Positions 1 through 9,862 of a stretch of 64,000 nt of DNA are shown here, piece after piece; within the stretch, counting starts at the first letter, position 1, and every line of letters begins with the position of its first letter. This DNA comes from Lysobacter solisilvae (GTDB lineage Bacteria; Pseudomonadota; Gammaproteobacteria; Xanthomonadales; Xanthomonadaceae). The notes under the pieces were generated by a model. The model searched no databases. It had not been told where the DNA came from and saw nothing but the letters and a program-made list of their open reading frames with translations. The position numbers were made by a program, and so were the translations under genes. The stretch is from NCBI RefSeq assembly GCF_016613535.2, contig NZ_CP071518.1, positions 3,410,001 to 3,474,000 on the forward strand. The letters are read 5' to 3'.

Positions 1-229
1 CGGCAAGCGCGAGGCGGCGAGTTACCGGCATATCGCCGGCGCGATCGGCCAGCCTCCGGAGAACATCCTGTTCCTCTCCGACGTGGTGGAGGAACTCGAC
101 GCAGCGCGCGAGGCCGGCCTGCAGACCGTGCTGGTCGACCGGCGCCAGGACTATCCGCGTCCGCGCAACACTGCCGCCGCCAACGGGCACAGTCGCGTCG
201 AGTCCTTCGCGGACCTGGACGTCGCCTGA
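1..229 (+). CDS. mtnC: Acireductone synthase (enolase-phosphatase E1), C-terminal part
   Basis: Only the last 75 codons are inside the window; the 5' part lies to the left and the reading frame enters at base 2. The visible protein contains [20 protein letters not shown] followed by QTVLVDR, the HAD-phosphatase motif IV region typical of MtnC (FLSD then ELDAA then AG). MtnC converts 2,3-diketo-5-methylthiopentyl-1-phosphate to acireductone in cytoplasmic methionine salvage. An MTA/SAH deaminase gene lies further right (46.1-47.4 kb), so two methylthioadenosine-related genes share the region. The family call rests on the C-terminus only. Confidence 0.75.
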   Translation, partial: GKREAASYRHIAGAIGQPPENILFLSDVVEELDAAREAGLQTVLVDRRQDYPRPRNTAAANGHSRVESFADLDVA

Positions 230-370
230 CGATCCGGCCTGATTGCACCAGGCCGGTGCGATCCGCCACCGACGCGAGCACATTTGACGGCCCCGCCCGG
301 CCGGGCCTGCACTGACGCCTCGCGTTGCGCGTTCAGCGGGAGACGTGCGACATCCGCCCCGCCTGGGACT

Positions 371-2012
371 TCAGGGCACTGAATCGAGCCGGTACGTCCA
401 GGACGCGTGCTCCGCCGGCCGCCGCGCGTTGATTCCGGAGGCGCGCACGTCCACCCGGTGTTCACCCGCAGCCAGGTCGGTCGGCAGCGTCGCGCGCCAT
501 AGATGCTGTGACGCGGTCGCCTCAGGCGCGCGATCGAACGCGCGCAGCTTCGGCGCGGCATCATCCAACATGTTCTGGGCCGTTACCCGCGGGTCCGCCT
601 GCACGGCGCGCGACATCGCCTTCCACGCGCCCTCGTCGATGCGGTACTCGACCTGAGCATCGTCCCGGGCCATGTAGACGTTCGCGTACACGGCTTGGCC
701 CGGCCATGCGCCGCGGCGCAGCACGCGGGGGGCGTGCAGCGCCATCCCCTCATCGTCCGCCGCCCGGGCCACGAACCAGTCCAGCGTGTACTGTCCGGCC
801 CCGCCAACCTGCAGGCGCGCATAGCCGTTGGGTGTGCCATCGCTCATCGTCGTATCGGGGATGCCGGCGGCGTCGGCCACACCGGACCAGAAGGCACCGC
901 AGGCTGCGCCGACGTTGTACTCATGCAGGGGCGTCGCACCGTGCCAGCCGCTGTCAGGACCGTGGAACACATGGCGCTGCGCGTGGCTGTGGCCGCTGAG
1001 CAGCAGCACATGCGGAAAATCGCGCAGCAGTGCGAACAGGCGATCGCGGTCGGCATGGCGGAAGGTCTCGCGTCCGGGCGCCGCGTCGAAGAACGGGATG
1101 TGGACGCCGATCACCAGCAGCCGGTCGCGCGGCACGGTCGGCAGATAGGCCTGGAGGAAGGCGAACTGGTCATCGCGCAGCCCGCCGATGTACGCGGGGG
1201 TGCTGCCCGGCTGATAGACCACGTCGTCCAGCAGGACAAAGCTCGCCTGTTCCTCTTCCCACGCGAAGGTATCCGGGCCGAAGTGGTGACGGAAAGTGCG
1301 CAGCGAGTCCGCGTCCCGGGCCGCGTCGAAATCCAGGTCGTGGTTGCCCGCGACGTGGAGCCATGGGACCTGCGTGCGCACGGTGGCGGCGGTGAGCGCC
1401 GGATAGAGCGACAGGTCGTCGTTGACGATGTCACCCAGGCTCAGCCCCAGGTCCGCGCGTCCATCACGGGCCTGGCGGTCGACGACGTCCCTGGACGATG
1501 TCGCGGTCGTAGTAGTCCACGTCCACGCGCGACTTGGGCTGCGGGTCGGTGAACACCCATACACGCAGTGCCTCGCGCGCCGGCCGCGGCACCAGGCCGA
1601 AGTCGTGGCACGCGGGAAATCGTTCGGGAATCCCGCCGTACCTGAGCGCCGGCCCCGGCTGCAGCTGCACGTTGTGCCAATGGTCCGGGGTGCCGTCGGT
1701 GCGGCGCGGCACGTCGTATCCCGCAGGCTTGATCACGAAGGTGCTGCGGCCTTCCGGGTTCGACAGCACGTACCGGCCCTGTGCGTCGGTGATCACGATC
1801 TCGACCCCATCGGAGACGCGCATGCCCGGCAAGGGCGCCTCTCCGGCATCGGGCTGGCCGTTGCCATTGGCATCGGCGTATACCAGTCCGCCGTAGCAAG
1901 GCGGGGGCATCGCCGCAGCGGGGGCGCACCACCCGAGTGCCGTGATCAGGATGGACGCGCAGGCATTTCGCAACGGACGTGGACGCGTGGAGTTCGGCGA
2001 TGGCATCGGCAT
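371..2012 (-). pseudogene. Calcineurin-like phosphoesterase, secreted, broken by one frameshift
   Basis: Two overlapping minus-strand frames together make one metallophosphoesterase. The N-terminal frame starts at ATG 2012 (GGAG five bases upstream) with a signal peptide ending near APAAA, then an SdrD/carboxypeptidase-like beta domain (VYADANGNGQPDAGE) and FTDPQPKSRVDVDYYDRDIV. The C-terminal frame continues with LSLGDIVNDD, GNHDLDFD and LLSGHSHA, the usual metal-binding motifs, and a C-terminal beta domain ending at 371. The frames join by removing one C from the CCC at 1489-1491. All catalytic motifs survive, so this may be a sequencing error rather than decay. Substrate unknown; probably periplasmic phosphomonoesters or phosphodiesters. 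Confidence 0.72.
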
Positions 2013-2067
2013 GCAGGCTCCGGTGAGCGGGACGTGCCGATTATTGCAGCCCCGCCTACCGTAGCGC

Positions 2068-2698
2068 TCAACCGGCGTGGCGCCTGCGCAGCGTGTGAAC
2101 GACGTCGTCCAGGGCCAGGCCCCGGGCCTGCAGCAGGACCAGGACGTGATAAAGCAGGTCGGCCGCCTCGCCAGTGAGGGCCTCAGCGTCCTGCGCGACC
2201 GCGGCCAGCGCGGTCTCCACGCCTTCCTCGCCCACCTTCTGCGCAATGGCGCGCACGCCGGCATCGAACAGCCGGGTCGTGTAGCTGCCCGCGGGCCGGT
2301 CGCGACCTCGCGCAGCGACCAGCGCATCAAGCTCGGCAAGGAAATTTCCGGGTGCGGCGTCGAAGCAACTGACGCGCCCCAGGTGGCAGGTCGGTCCGAC
2401 CGGTCGCGCCAGGACCAGCAGCGTGTCCCTGTCGCAATCGGTGCGAAGGTCCACGATCTGGAGTGTGTGGCCGGACGTCTCGCCCTTGGTCCACAGCCGT
2501 TGGCGGCTGCGGCTGTAGAACGTGACCTGACCCTGCTCGAGCGTCACCCGCAAAGCCTGGCGGTCCATGTAGCCGAGCATCAGGACACGCAACGTGCCGG
2601 CGTCCTGCACGATCGCGGGCAGCAGGCCGGCCTGTTTGTCCCAGGCCAGGTCATCGATGTCCGCAACGGCCAGCGCGGACTGGAACGGTGCGAGCAGG

Positions 2699-2709
<11 letters not shown>
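2068..2709 (-). CDS. hisI: Bifunctional phosphoribosyl-AMP cyclohydrolase / phosphoribosyl-ATP pyrophosphatase
   Basis: 213 residues, fused HisI-HisE, carrying out the second and third steps of histidine synthesis. The HisI half has the conserved [18 protein letters not shown] segment and cysteine zinc ligands ([14 protein letters not shown]). The HisE half has [14 protein letters not shown] and [13 protein letters not shown], the MazG-like metal-binding helices. The start at ATG 2709 overlaps the end of hisF by 11 bp; an upstream in-frame ATG would give an unlikely extension. It is the last gene of the his operon. No terminator is obvious before the phosphoesterase remnant. Confidence 0.95.
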
Positions 2710-3543
<834 letters not shown>

Positions 3544-3550
<7 letters not shown>

Positions 3551-4353
3551 GGGCGGCCCACGGGTGCAACCTCAAGGGCGAGTGCGTCGACGAGGTCGAA
3601 GCGTGCGTCCAGTAGAGCCTTGCCCAGCACTGCGCCGGCGCACCCAGCTCCGCGCGCGGCGGCGATGTCGGCCAGATCGCGAACGCCGCCGGAGGCCTGC
3701 AGCTCCAGGTGCGGTGCGCACGCGCGGATGCGCCGGTACAGGTCGAGATTGGGCCCCGACAGCATGCCGTCCCGCTCTATGTCCGTGCACAGCAGGTGCC
3801 GCAGCCCGCCGTCGGCGAACCGGTCGAGCACGTCCTCGAGCAGTTGCGCGCCCTGCTCCGTCCACCCCGCGGTCGGCAGGCGCCATTCGCCGTCCGCGCA
3901 ACGCCGTGCATCGAGCGCTACCGTGATCCGATGGGCGCCATACCGCGTCAACCAGCCCAGGACCCGGTCGGGCTCGCGAACCGCGAGCGAACCGATGACC
4001 ACCCGCTCGGCTCCGGCCTGCAGCAGCGCGTCGATGTCGGCCTGGCTGCGAACGCCACCGCCTGTCTGCACCTGCAGCGAGGTTTGTCGGCGGATCTCAC
4101 GCAGCAACGAACCCAAGGTGTATCCGCCTTGACGCGCCGCATCCAGGTCGACCAGGTGCAGCCAGCGGGCGCCCGCCCGCGCATGTCGCCGGGCGAGCTC
4201 CAGGGGCGCCTCGTCGTAGCGCGTCTCGCAGTCGTAGTCGCCCTGCCGCAGTCGGACGACGCGGCCGTTGCGTACATCGATGGCCGGATACACCGCGAAT
4301 CCTTGCGATGACGTCCCGTGCAGGCCGCGGTCGGGCCGGGTGATGGCGTCCAC
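3544..4353 (-). CDS. hisA: ProFAR isomerase (phosphoribosylformimino-AICAR-P isomerase)
   Basis: 269-residue TIM barrel. [20 protein letters not shown] holds the catalytic Asp of the first strand; [28 protein letters not shown] and [11 protein letters not shown] are the other conserved segments. HisA isomerises ProFAR to PRFAR. The start taken is GTG 4353, directly after the hisH stop codon; it gives about 18 extra residues before the barrel compared with most HisA proteins, so a later start is possible, but no in-frame ATG with a Shine-Dalgarno is seen. Part of the his operon. Confidence 0.94.
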
Positions 4354-4950
4354 TCAGTACAGGTCCTTGAGGAAGTTCGCCAGCAGCCTGGCGCCGGTTG
4401 ACGCCGAGCGCTCCGGATGGAACTGCGCACCCCAGCAGCGGCCATGCCGCACCACAGCCGCAAACGGCTCGCCGTGCGCGCTTGTGGCCACTGTGTCGGC
4501 CGTGACGGGCGCCGCGTAGCTGTGGACGAAATAGGCCTGCTCGCCGGCACCGATGCCGCCGAGCAATGGATCGTCGCGGCATGGGTGCAGCGTGTTCCAG
4601 CCCATGTGGGGAACGCGCACGCCCGGCTGCGCGCCAAGTCGGCGGACCCGGCCGGCGATACGGCCCAGGCAGGCGACATCGCCCTCCTCCGACGAATCGA
4701 ACAATAGCTGCATGCCCAGGCAGATCCCCAGCAGGGGTTGCTCGAGGGCCCGTACCGCCTCGACCAGGCCCAGCTCGCGCAACCGGGACATGCCCACGTC
4801 GGCAGCACCGACACCCGGCAGGATTACGCGGTCGGCCGCCGCGATGCGCTCAGCGTCGCCACTGCAGGTCACCTGCGCACCCAGGCGCTCCAGCGCGTAA
4901 CGCACCGACCCGAGGTTGGCGCCGCCGGCGTCGATCAGCACCACGTCCAT
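4354..4950 (-). CDS. hisH: Imidazole glycerol phosphate synthase, glutaminase subunit
   Basis: 198 residues, class I glutamine amidotransferase. The nucleophile elbow is LLGICLGMQLLF and the catalytic His/Glu pair is in WGAQFHPERS. It supplies ammonia to HisF. ATG 4950 overlaps the hisB stop in an ATGA arrangement, so translation is probably coupled. The length is normal for the family. Confidence 0.95.
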   Translation of the reverse strand: MDVVLIDAGGANLGSVRYALERLGAQVTCSGDAERIAAADRVILPGVGAADVGMSRLRELGLVEAVRALEQPLLGICLGMQLLFDSSEEGDVACLGRIAGRVRRLGAQPGVRVPHMGWNTLHPCRDDPLLGGIGAGEQAYFVHSYAAPVTADTVATSAHGEPFAAVVRHGRCWGAQFHPERSASTGARLLANFLKDLY

Positions 4951-6038
4951 CAGCTGTCTTCCATCTGCAGGACGCCCTTGGTGCTGGGCAGCTGTGTGTC
5001 CGCGCGGGCCATGGCCGCGCGCAGCGCGCGGCCCAGTGCCTTGAAGCAAGCCTCGATCTGGTGGTGATCGTTGGCGCCGGTCACGCTCAGGTGCAGGTTG
5101 ATTCCGGCCGACTCGCACAGCGAACGGAAGAAATGCGGCACCAGCTCGGTCGGCAGATCGCCGACCTTCTCACGGCGGAACCGCCCCTCGAACACGAAGC
5201 ACGGGCGCCCGGAGAAATCGACGGTGGCGCTGGCGAGCGACTCGTCCATGGGCAGCGAGAAGCCGTAACGCCCGATGCCGCGCTTGTCGCCCAGGGCCTT
5301 GCGCAGGGCCTGCCCCAGGGCCAGCGCGCTGTCCTCGACGGTGTGGTGCTCGTCGATGTGCAGGTCGCCCGCACAGGTCAGCTCCAGGGCGAAGCCGCCG
5401 TGCTTTCCCAGTTGTTCCAGCATGTGGTCGAAGAACCCCAGGCCCGTCCGCACCTTCGGCGGCGCGGCGCTGTCCAAGTCCACGCAGACCCGCACGCGGG
5501 TCTCCAGGGTGGCGCGCTCGACCGTCGCCGTGCGCGGCGCATCGCACAACTCATGGGCGATCGACAGCCAGTTCCACGTGCCACCGAACTGCGGCGTGCA
5601 CAGCTGGAACCCGCGCACCCCCAGATTTTCGGCGAACTGCATGTCGGTCGGGCGGTCGCCGACCATCGCGCTGCGGTGGAGGTCGATACGGCGGTCGCGA
5701 AGGTAGTGCTGCACCAGGCCGATTGCCGGCTTGCGCGTGGGCGACGCGTCGGCCGGCAGGCTGGTGTCGATCAGGATTTCGCGAAATACGATGCCCTGGC
5801 TTTCGAACACCTGCAGCATCAGCGCCTGCGGGGCTTCGAATTCCTCGCGCGGAAAGGCCGGGGTGCCCATGCCGTCCTGGTTCGTCACCATCACGAACTC
5901 GAAACCGGCATCACGCAGGCGCAGCAATGCGGGGATGACGTCGGGCACGAAACGGAGCTTGTCGAGGCGGTCGATCTGGAAGTCGGCGGGTTCCTCGATG
6001 AGGGTACCGTCGCGGTCGACGAAAACGATGGCGGTCAC
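4950..6038 (-). CDS. hisB: Bifunctional histidinol-phosphatase / imidazoleglycerol-phosphate dehydratase
   Basis: 362 residues, fused as in enterobacteria and xanthomonads. The N-terminal HAD phosphatase has [18 protein letters not shown] and MVGDRPTD. The C-terminal dehydratase, from about residue 170, has [24 protein letters not shown] and [19 protein letters not shown], the His-rich manganese sites. The start is GTG 6038, overlapping the hisC stop as GTGA; upstream extension of this frame has no start signal. It performs the dehydratase step and the histidinol-phosphate phosphatase step. Confidence 0.95.
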   Translation of the reverse strand: MTAIVFVDRDGTLIEEPADFQIDRLDKLRFVPDVIPALLRLRDAGFEFVMVTNQDGMGTPAFPREEFEAPQALMLQVFESQGIVFREILIDTSLPADASPTRKPAIGLVQHYLRDRRIDLHRSAMVGDRPTDMQFAENLGVRGFQLCTPQFGGTWNWLSIAHELCDAPRTATVERATLETRVRVCVDLDSAAPPKVRTGLGFFDHMLEQLGKHGGFALELTCAGDLHIDEHHTVEDSALALGQALRKALGDKRGIGRYGFSLPMDESLASATVDFSGRPCFVFEGRFRREKVGDLPTELVPHFFRSLCESAGINLHLSVTGANDHHQIEACFKALGRALRAAMARADTQLPSTKGVLQMEDS

Positions 6039-7159
6039 GCGAGCACCCGATCGCGCGGGTCGGCTTGCGGGGGCGCGACCCGGGCCAGGCCCGCCGATGC
6101 GCCAAGCGCCGCCAGCACGGCGTCGTTCTGGTCCGGCGTGCCGATACTGATGCGCAGGGCGTCGCCCAGGCCGGGCACCGAGCGCATGTCGCGAACCACG
6201 ATGCCGGCAGCCAGCAGCCGTTCGTAAGCGTCTTGCGCCTGTTCGAAGCGGACCAGCAGGAAATTCGCACGGGAGCGGTAAACCCGGCGAATGCCAGTCA
6301 GGGCCGTGAAGGCGGCCTGCAGGCGGTCGCGTTCCTCCACGGCCCGTTCGACGCGTTCGCGCGTTGCCGCGCGCGCGGATGACTCCAGCGCAGCCAAGGC
6401 CATCTCGACGCAGGGCTGAGGCAGCGGGTATGGCGCCTGGCAACGCCGCAGCGCGGCGATCAGCATGGCGTCGGCAACCACGCAGCCGATCCGCGCCCCG
6501 GCCAATGCGTGGGCCTTGGACAACGTGCGAAGCACGGCGATGTTGTGGTGGGCATCGAGCAGAGCCACCGCCGAGTCGGACTGGGCGAACTCGATGTACG
6601 CCTCATCAACCACGACCACGCCGGTGCCACGAAGGCGCTGCGCGAGCGCGGCGATGGCGGGGAGTGGTAGCAGGTTGCCACCCGGGTTGCCGGGAGAACA
6701 CAGGAAAACGAGCCGTGCCTGTTCTCGCTGGGCCACCGCGGCAACCGTGTCGAAATCGCAGGCGTGCCCGCCGGGCCCGTCGACCAGCGGCACGTCGACC
6801 AGGCGCGTGCCGTGCAGGCGCGCGCAGACTGCGTACATGCCGAATGTGGGCGTGGTGATCACGGCGCAACCCGCGCCCGGCGGACACAGCGCGCGAAGCA
6901 GCAGGTCGATGGCCTCGTCGCTGCCGCGGCCCGCCAGCAGCTGGTCGTCGCGACATCCGTACAGGCGGGCCAGCGCCGAGCGCAGGCCAGGCGGCTGGGG
7001 ATCGGGATAGCGCCGCAACCCCTGCGTGCCCTCGGCTGTGCCTGGCTGTGGGGACTCGTTGGCGTTGAGCCAGATCGATCCTTCGCACTCATCGGAACGG
7101 GCGGAACGGTATCCACCGAAGTCGCGCAGGTCCTCGCGCAGCAGGGAGAGGATGCTCAT
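6035..7159 (-). CDS. hisC: Histidinol-phosphate aminotransferase
   Basis: 374 residues, PLP-dependent fold type I aminotransferase. Visible are LNANESPQ near the N-terminus, [30 protein letters not shown] and the PLP lysine in [10 protein letters not shown]. It converts imidazole acetol-phosphate to histidinol-phosphate with glutamate. ATG 7159 overlaps the hisD stop (ATGA). Its position between hisD and hisB is the standard proteobacterial order. Confidence 0.95.
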   Translation of the reverse strand: MSILSLLREDLRDFGGYRSARSDECEGSIWLNANESPQPGTAEGTQGLRRYPDPQPPGLRSALARLYGCRDDQLLAGRGSDEAIDLLLRALCPPGAGCAVITTPTFGMYAVCARLHGTRLVDVPLVDGPGGHACDFDTVAAVAQREQARLVFLCSPGNPGGNLLPLPAIAALAQRLRGTGVVVVDEAYIEFAQSDSAVALLDAHHNIAVLRTLSKAHALAGARIGCVVADAMLIAALRRCQAPYPLPQPCVEMALAALESSARAATRERVERAVEERDRLQAAFTALTGIRRVYRSRANFLLVRFEQAQDAYERLLAAGIVVRDMRSVPGLGDALRISIGTPDQNDAVLAALGASAGLARVAPPQADPRDRVLA

Positions 7160-8457
7160 GCTTCCAACGCCTCCAGGCGGAGCGCGACGGCGCTTCGGTG
7201 CGCATCCAGGCCTTCCGCGCGCGCCAGCTCCACCGCGCACGGACCGATCGCGGCGAGGCCCTCCCGGCGCACTTCCTGCACGGTGATTGCGGTCTGGAAG
7301 CTCGCCACGCTCAGGCCGCTGCACCAGCGAGCGGCACCGCCGGTCGGCAGCACATGGTTGGTGCCGCTGCAGTAGTCGCCCAACGCCTCCGGGGCCCAGT
7401 CGCCCAGGAAAACCGAACCGGCACTGGTCACCGATTCCAACCAGTGGCGCGGTTCCCGCAGTGCCAGGATCAGATGCTCGGGAGCGTAGTCGTTGCTGAT
7501 TGCGAAAGCCTCGTCCAGCGTGTCGACCAGGATCAGCGTGGAAGCAGCCAATGCGCGCCGGGCGATGTCTTCCCGCGGCAGGCGCGCGAGCTGCAGTTCG
7601 ATCTGCGTGGCCACCGCGGCCATCAGCGACGCATCGGTGGAGATGAGCACCACCTGCGAGTCGGCGCCGTGCTCGGCCTGCGACAGCAGGTCGGCCGCCA
7701 CGAAGGTGGGGTTGGCGCCCGCGTCTGCGATCACCATCACTTCCGATGGGCCGGCCGGCATGTCGATGCCGGCGCACGGGTCGCTCATCGACACCTGGCG
7801 CTTGGCCTCGGTGACGTAGCTGTTGCCGGGGCCGAACAACTTGTCGCAGCGGGGCACGCTGTCGGTGCCGAAGGCCATCGCGGCGATCGCCTGCGCGCCA
7901 CCGAGCTTGAAGACGCGGCGCACCCCGCAACGTAGCGCGGCGAACAGCACCGCCGGGTCGGCCGTCCCATCGCGGCGGGGCGGCGTGCACAGCACCACGT
8001 CGGGACAACCCGCCAGGCGCGCGGGGATGGCGAGCATGAGGGCGGTGGATGGCAGCGGCGCGGAGCCCGCGGGCACATACAGGCCGACGCCTCGGATGGG
8101 CCGATGCACACGTTCGCAGCGCACGCCATCAGCCGTTGCGATCGAATAGGGTTGGGCCAGGCCGGCAGCGTGAAAGATTTCGATCCGCTGCGCGGCGGCG
8201 TCGATGGCCTCGCGCAGAGCGGCCGGAACGGCAGCCGACGCGGCGGCGAATTCGTCCTCGCCCACCTGCAACGTCTGCGGGCGAACGCCGTCGAACTGCT
8301 CGCACAACGCCAGCAGGGCCTCGTCGCCGCCCGCCCGCACCTGGGCCACGATGCGTTGCACCGCGGCGCGGACCTGCGGCGCGGTGGCCTGGGTGGGACG
8401 TCGCAGGACGGCAGCGCGTTCCCGCGCACCCAGGGCCTTCCAGGTGACCTGCCTCAT
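7156..8457 (-). CDS. hisD: Histidinol dehydrogenase
   Basis: 433 residues. It oxidises histidinol to histidine through histidinal using NAD and a zinc ion. Signature segments include [54 protein letters not shown] and YAPEHLIL. The start at ATG 8457 gives MRQVTWKAL and overlaps the hisG stop (ATGA); a longer frame to 8550 runs inside hisG and is not needed. Central gene of the operon. Confidence 0.96.
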   Translation of the reverse strand: MRQVTWKALGARERAAVLRRPTQATAPQVRAAVQRIVAQVRAGGDEALLALCEQFDGVRPQTLQVGEDEFAAASAAVPAALREAIDAAAQRIEIFHAAGLAQPYSIATADGVRCERVHRPIRGVGLYVPAGSAPLPSTALMLAIPARLAGCPDVVLCTPPRRDGTADPAVLFAALRCGVRRVFKLGGAQAIAAMAFGTDSVPRCDKLFGPGNSYVTEAKRQVSMSDPCAGIDMPAGPSEVMVIADAGANPTFVAADLLSQAEHGADSQVVLISTDASLMAAVATQIELQLARLPREDIARRALAASTLILVDTLDEAFAISNDYAPEHLILALREPRHWLESVTSAGSVFLGDWAPEALGDYCSGTNHVLPTGGAARWCSGLSVASFQTAITVQEVRREGLAAIGPCAVELARAEGLDAHRSAVALRLEALEA

Positions 8458-9365
8458 GCCAGCATCCCTTCGACGGGCAACACCATCAGTCCGCGCGCTC
8501 CAGCGCGGCGCAGGTCTTCCAGCCGTTGCCAGGTGAGCGCACCGTGGCACAGCGCCTGCAGTGCAAGACGATCCTCGCCATCGACCTGCATCACCGTGGG
8601 TGCGTCGGCGTCGGGCAGCAAGGGCAGCAACTGCGGCAGCAGCTGACGCGTGGCCTGGAACATCAGCAGCTTGCTGTGGCGGATGCGGGTGGCGCCGTCC
8701 AGCCGCCGCAGCAGCAACTGGGCCAGCTCTCCGCGCACGTCATCCAGATCCGCGGCGGGACCGGCCAGCACGGCTTCGCTCTCCAGCAAGGTCAACACCG
8801 GCTTGAGCTGATTGGCCGCCAGGGTCGTTCCGCTGGAGACGAGGTCGCAGACCGCATCGGCTTGTCCCAGCCGCGGAGCGATCTCGACCGAACCCGAAAG
8901 CACGACCACTCGCGCTTCAACGCAGTTGTCCGCCAGCCAGCGGGTGAGCAGTTGCGGGTAACTGGTGGCGATCCGTCGGCCAGCCAGCTGGGACGGCTCG
9001 TGCCACGCCCAACCTTCAGGCACGGCCAGGGCGAGCCGGCACGCCCCGAAACCAAGTGGACGCCATTCGCGCAGTCGGGCGCCGCGGCCCGCGGCCTGGG
9101 CATCGAGGTCCTGCTCGACAAGCACGTTGCGGCCGACGATGCCCAGATCGCAGACACCTTCGGCGATCAGGCCCGGGATGTCGTCGTCGCGGACCAGCAG
9201 CAGGTCGACAGGCAGCGTTTCGCCGTAGCAGAACAGGCGGTCGCGGCTCTCTCGCCAGCTCAGGCCGCAGGAAGCCAGCAGCGAACGTGCCGGTTCAGCC
9301 AGCCGGCCGGATTTCTGGATGGCGATGCGAAGCCGGTCGCGCGCGGCCGGGGTGGTAGGGCTCAT
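8454..9365 (-). CDS. hisG: ATP phosphoribosyltransferase, long form
   Basis: 303 residues, the long HisG form with its own C-terminal ACT-like regulatory domain, so no HisZ partner is expected. [10 protein letters not shown] starts the catalytic domain; [10 protein letters not shown] and [13 protein letters not shown] are typical, and the last 80 or so residues include [11 protein letters not shown], the usual HisG_C ending. It makes phosphoribosyl-ATP, the first committed step, and in this family is inhibited by histidine. It begins 9 bp after the TrpR-like gene and is probably co-transcribed with it. Confidence 0.95.
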   Translation of the reverse strand: MSPTTPAARDRLRIAIQKSGRLAEPARSLLASCGLSWRESRDRLFCYGETLPVDLLLVRDDDIPGLIAEGVCDLGIVGRNVLVEQDLDAQAAGRGARLREWRPLGFGACRLALAVPEGWAWHEPSQLAGRRIATSYPQLLTRWLADNCVEARVVVLSGSVEIAPRLGQADAVCDLVSSGTTLAANQLKPVLTLLESEAVLAGPAADLDDVRGELAQLLLRRLDGATRIRHSKLLMFQATRQLLPQLLPLLPDADAPTVMQVDGEDRLALQALCHGALTWQRLEDLRRAGARGLMVLPVEGMLA

Positions 9366-9374
9366 GGCAGGGCC

Positions 9375-9680
9375 TCAGCGGGACGCGCGGCGCTTGAGCG
9401 CGGCGGAATAGCCACCGGCGCCGCGCTCCACGGTGCGGGCGACGCGGCCGATGGTGGTCACGCTGACCAGCGTCCGGTCGTGGATCTCGCGATAAGGCAC
9501 GCCCTGCTCCAGCAAGGGCACGACCTTCCAGCGATCGCTCATCGCCTCCAGCTCGGCCGGCGTGCACAGGTCCTCCAGGAAAGCGCGCAACTGCGCGACG
9601 CTGCCCAGTCGCAGCATCGCCGCAGCGAGCTCGTCGAGGCTGTCCTCGCCTTCTTCTGGGTCGGTGGGCCGGCGCTTCAT
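9375..9680 (-). CDS. TrpR-like (YerC/YecD family) DNA-binding protein, probable his-operon regulator
   Basis: 101 residues, all helical in appearance. LRAFLEDLCTPAELEAMSDR followed by WKVVPLLEQGVPYREI and VSVTTIGRVARTV matches the Trp-repressor fold, with the last segments as the helix-turn-helix. It lies just upstream of hisG and reads the same way, so it is probably the first gene of the his operon. The palindrome at 9689-9712, 9 bp before its start codon, is a natural autoregulatory operator. Whether histidine, tryptophan or another ligand controls it cannot be seen. Family recognition is good; the target is inferred. Confidence 0.82.
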   Translation of the reverse strand: MKRRPTDPEEGEDSLDELAAAMLRLGSVAQLRAFLEDLCTPAELEAMSDRWKVVPLLEQGVPYREIHDRTLVSVTTIGRVARTVERGAGGYSAALKRRASR

Positions 9681-9688
9681 CTTGATCC

Positions 9689-9712
9689 AATGTATTAACG
9701 TGCTAATACATT
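9689..9712. promoter_or_regulatory. Perfect inverted repeat, candidate operator for the TrpR-like protein
   Basis: AATGTATTA, six bases (ACGTGC), then TAATACATT: two perfect 9-bp arms in an AT-rich island inside very GC-rich DNA. The inner 18 bp (GTATTA...TAATAC) have the size and symmetry of a trp-type operator. It lies immediately 5' of the TrpR-like gene and overlaps plausible -10 sequences on the minus strand, so binding would be expected to block transcription of the his operon. Function is inferred from position and symmetry. Confidence 0.6.
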
Positions 9713-9862
9713 ATTGAAGAGCCTGGAACAGGTGTCAACCCGGCCGACGGGCCGCGGGCCATTCCCCCCCCGCAAGGCCAGCCGCCCGCAGCCGTGAAGT
9801 ACACTTCCGGCCTTGCACCATTTGGCCGTTCCGCTGCGGCATTTGAGAGATCGGGACTGGGA

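Noticed and set aside
9375..9680. Genuine tryptophan repressor TrpR
   Set aside because: It is linked to hisG and not to trp genes, and belongs to the YerC/YecD branch; tryptophan binding cannot be assumed.
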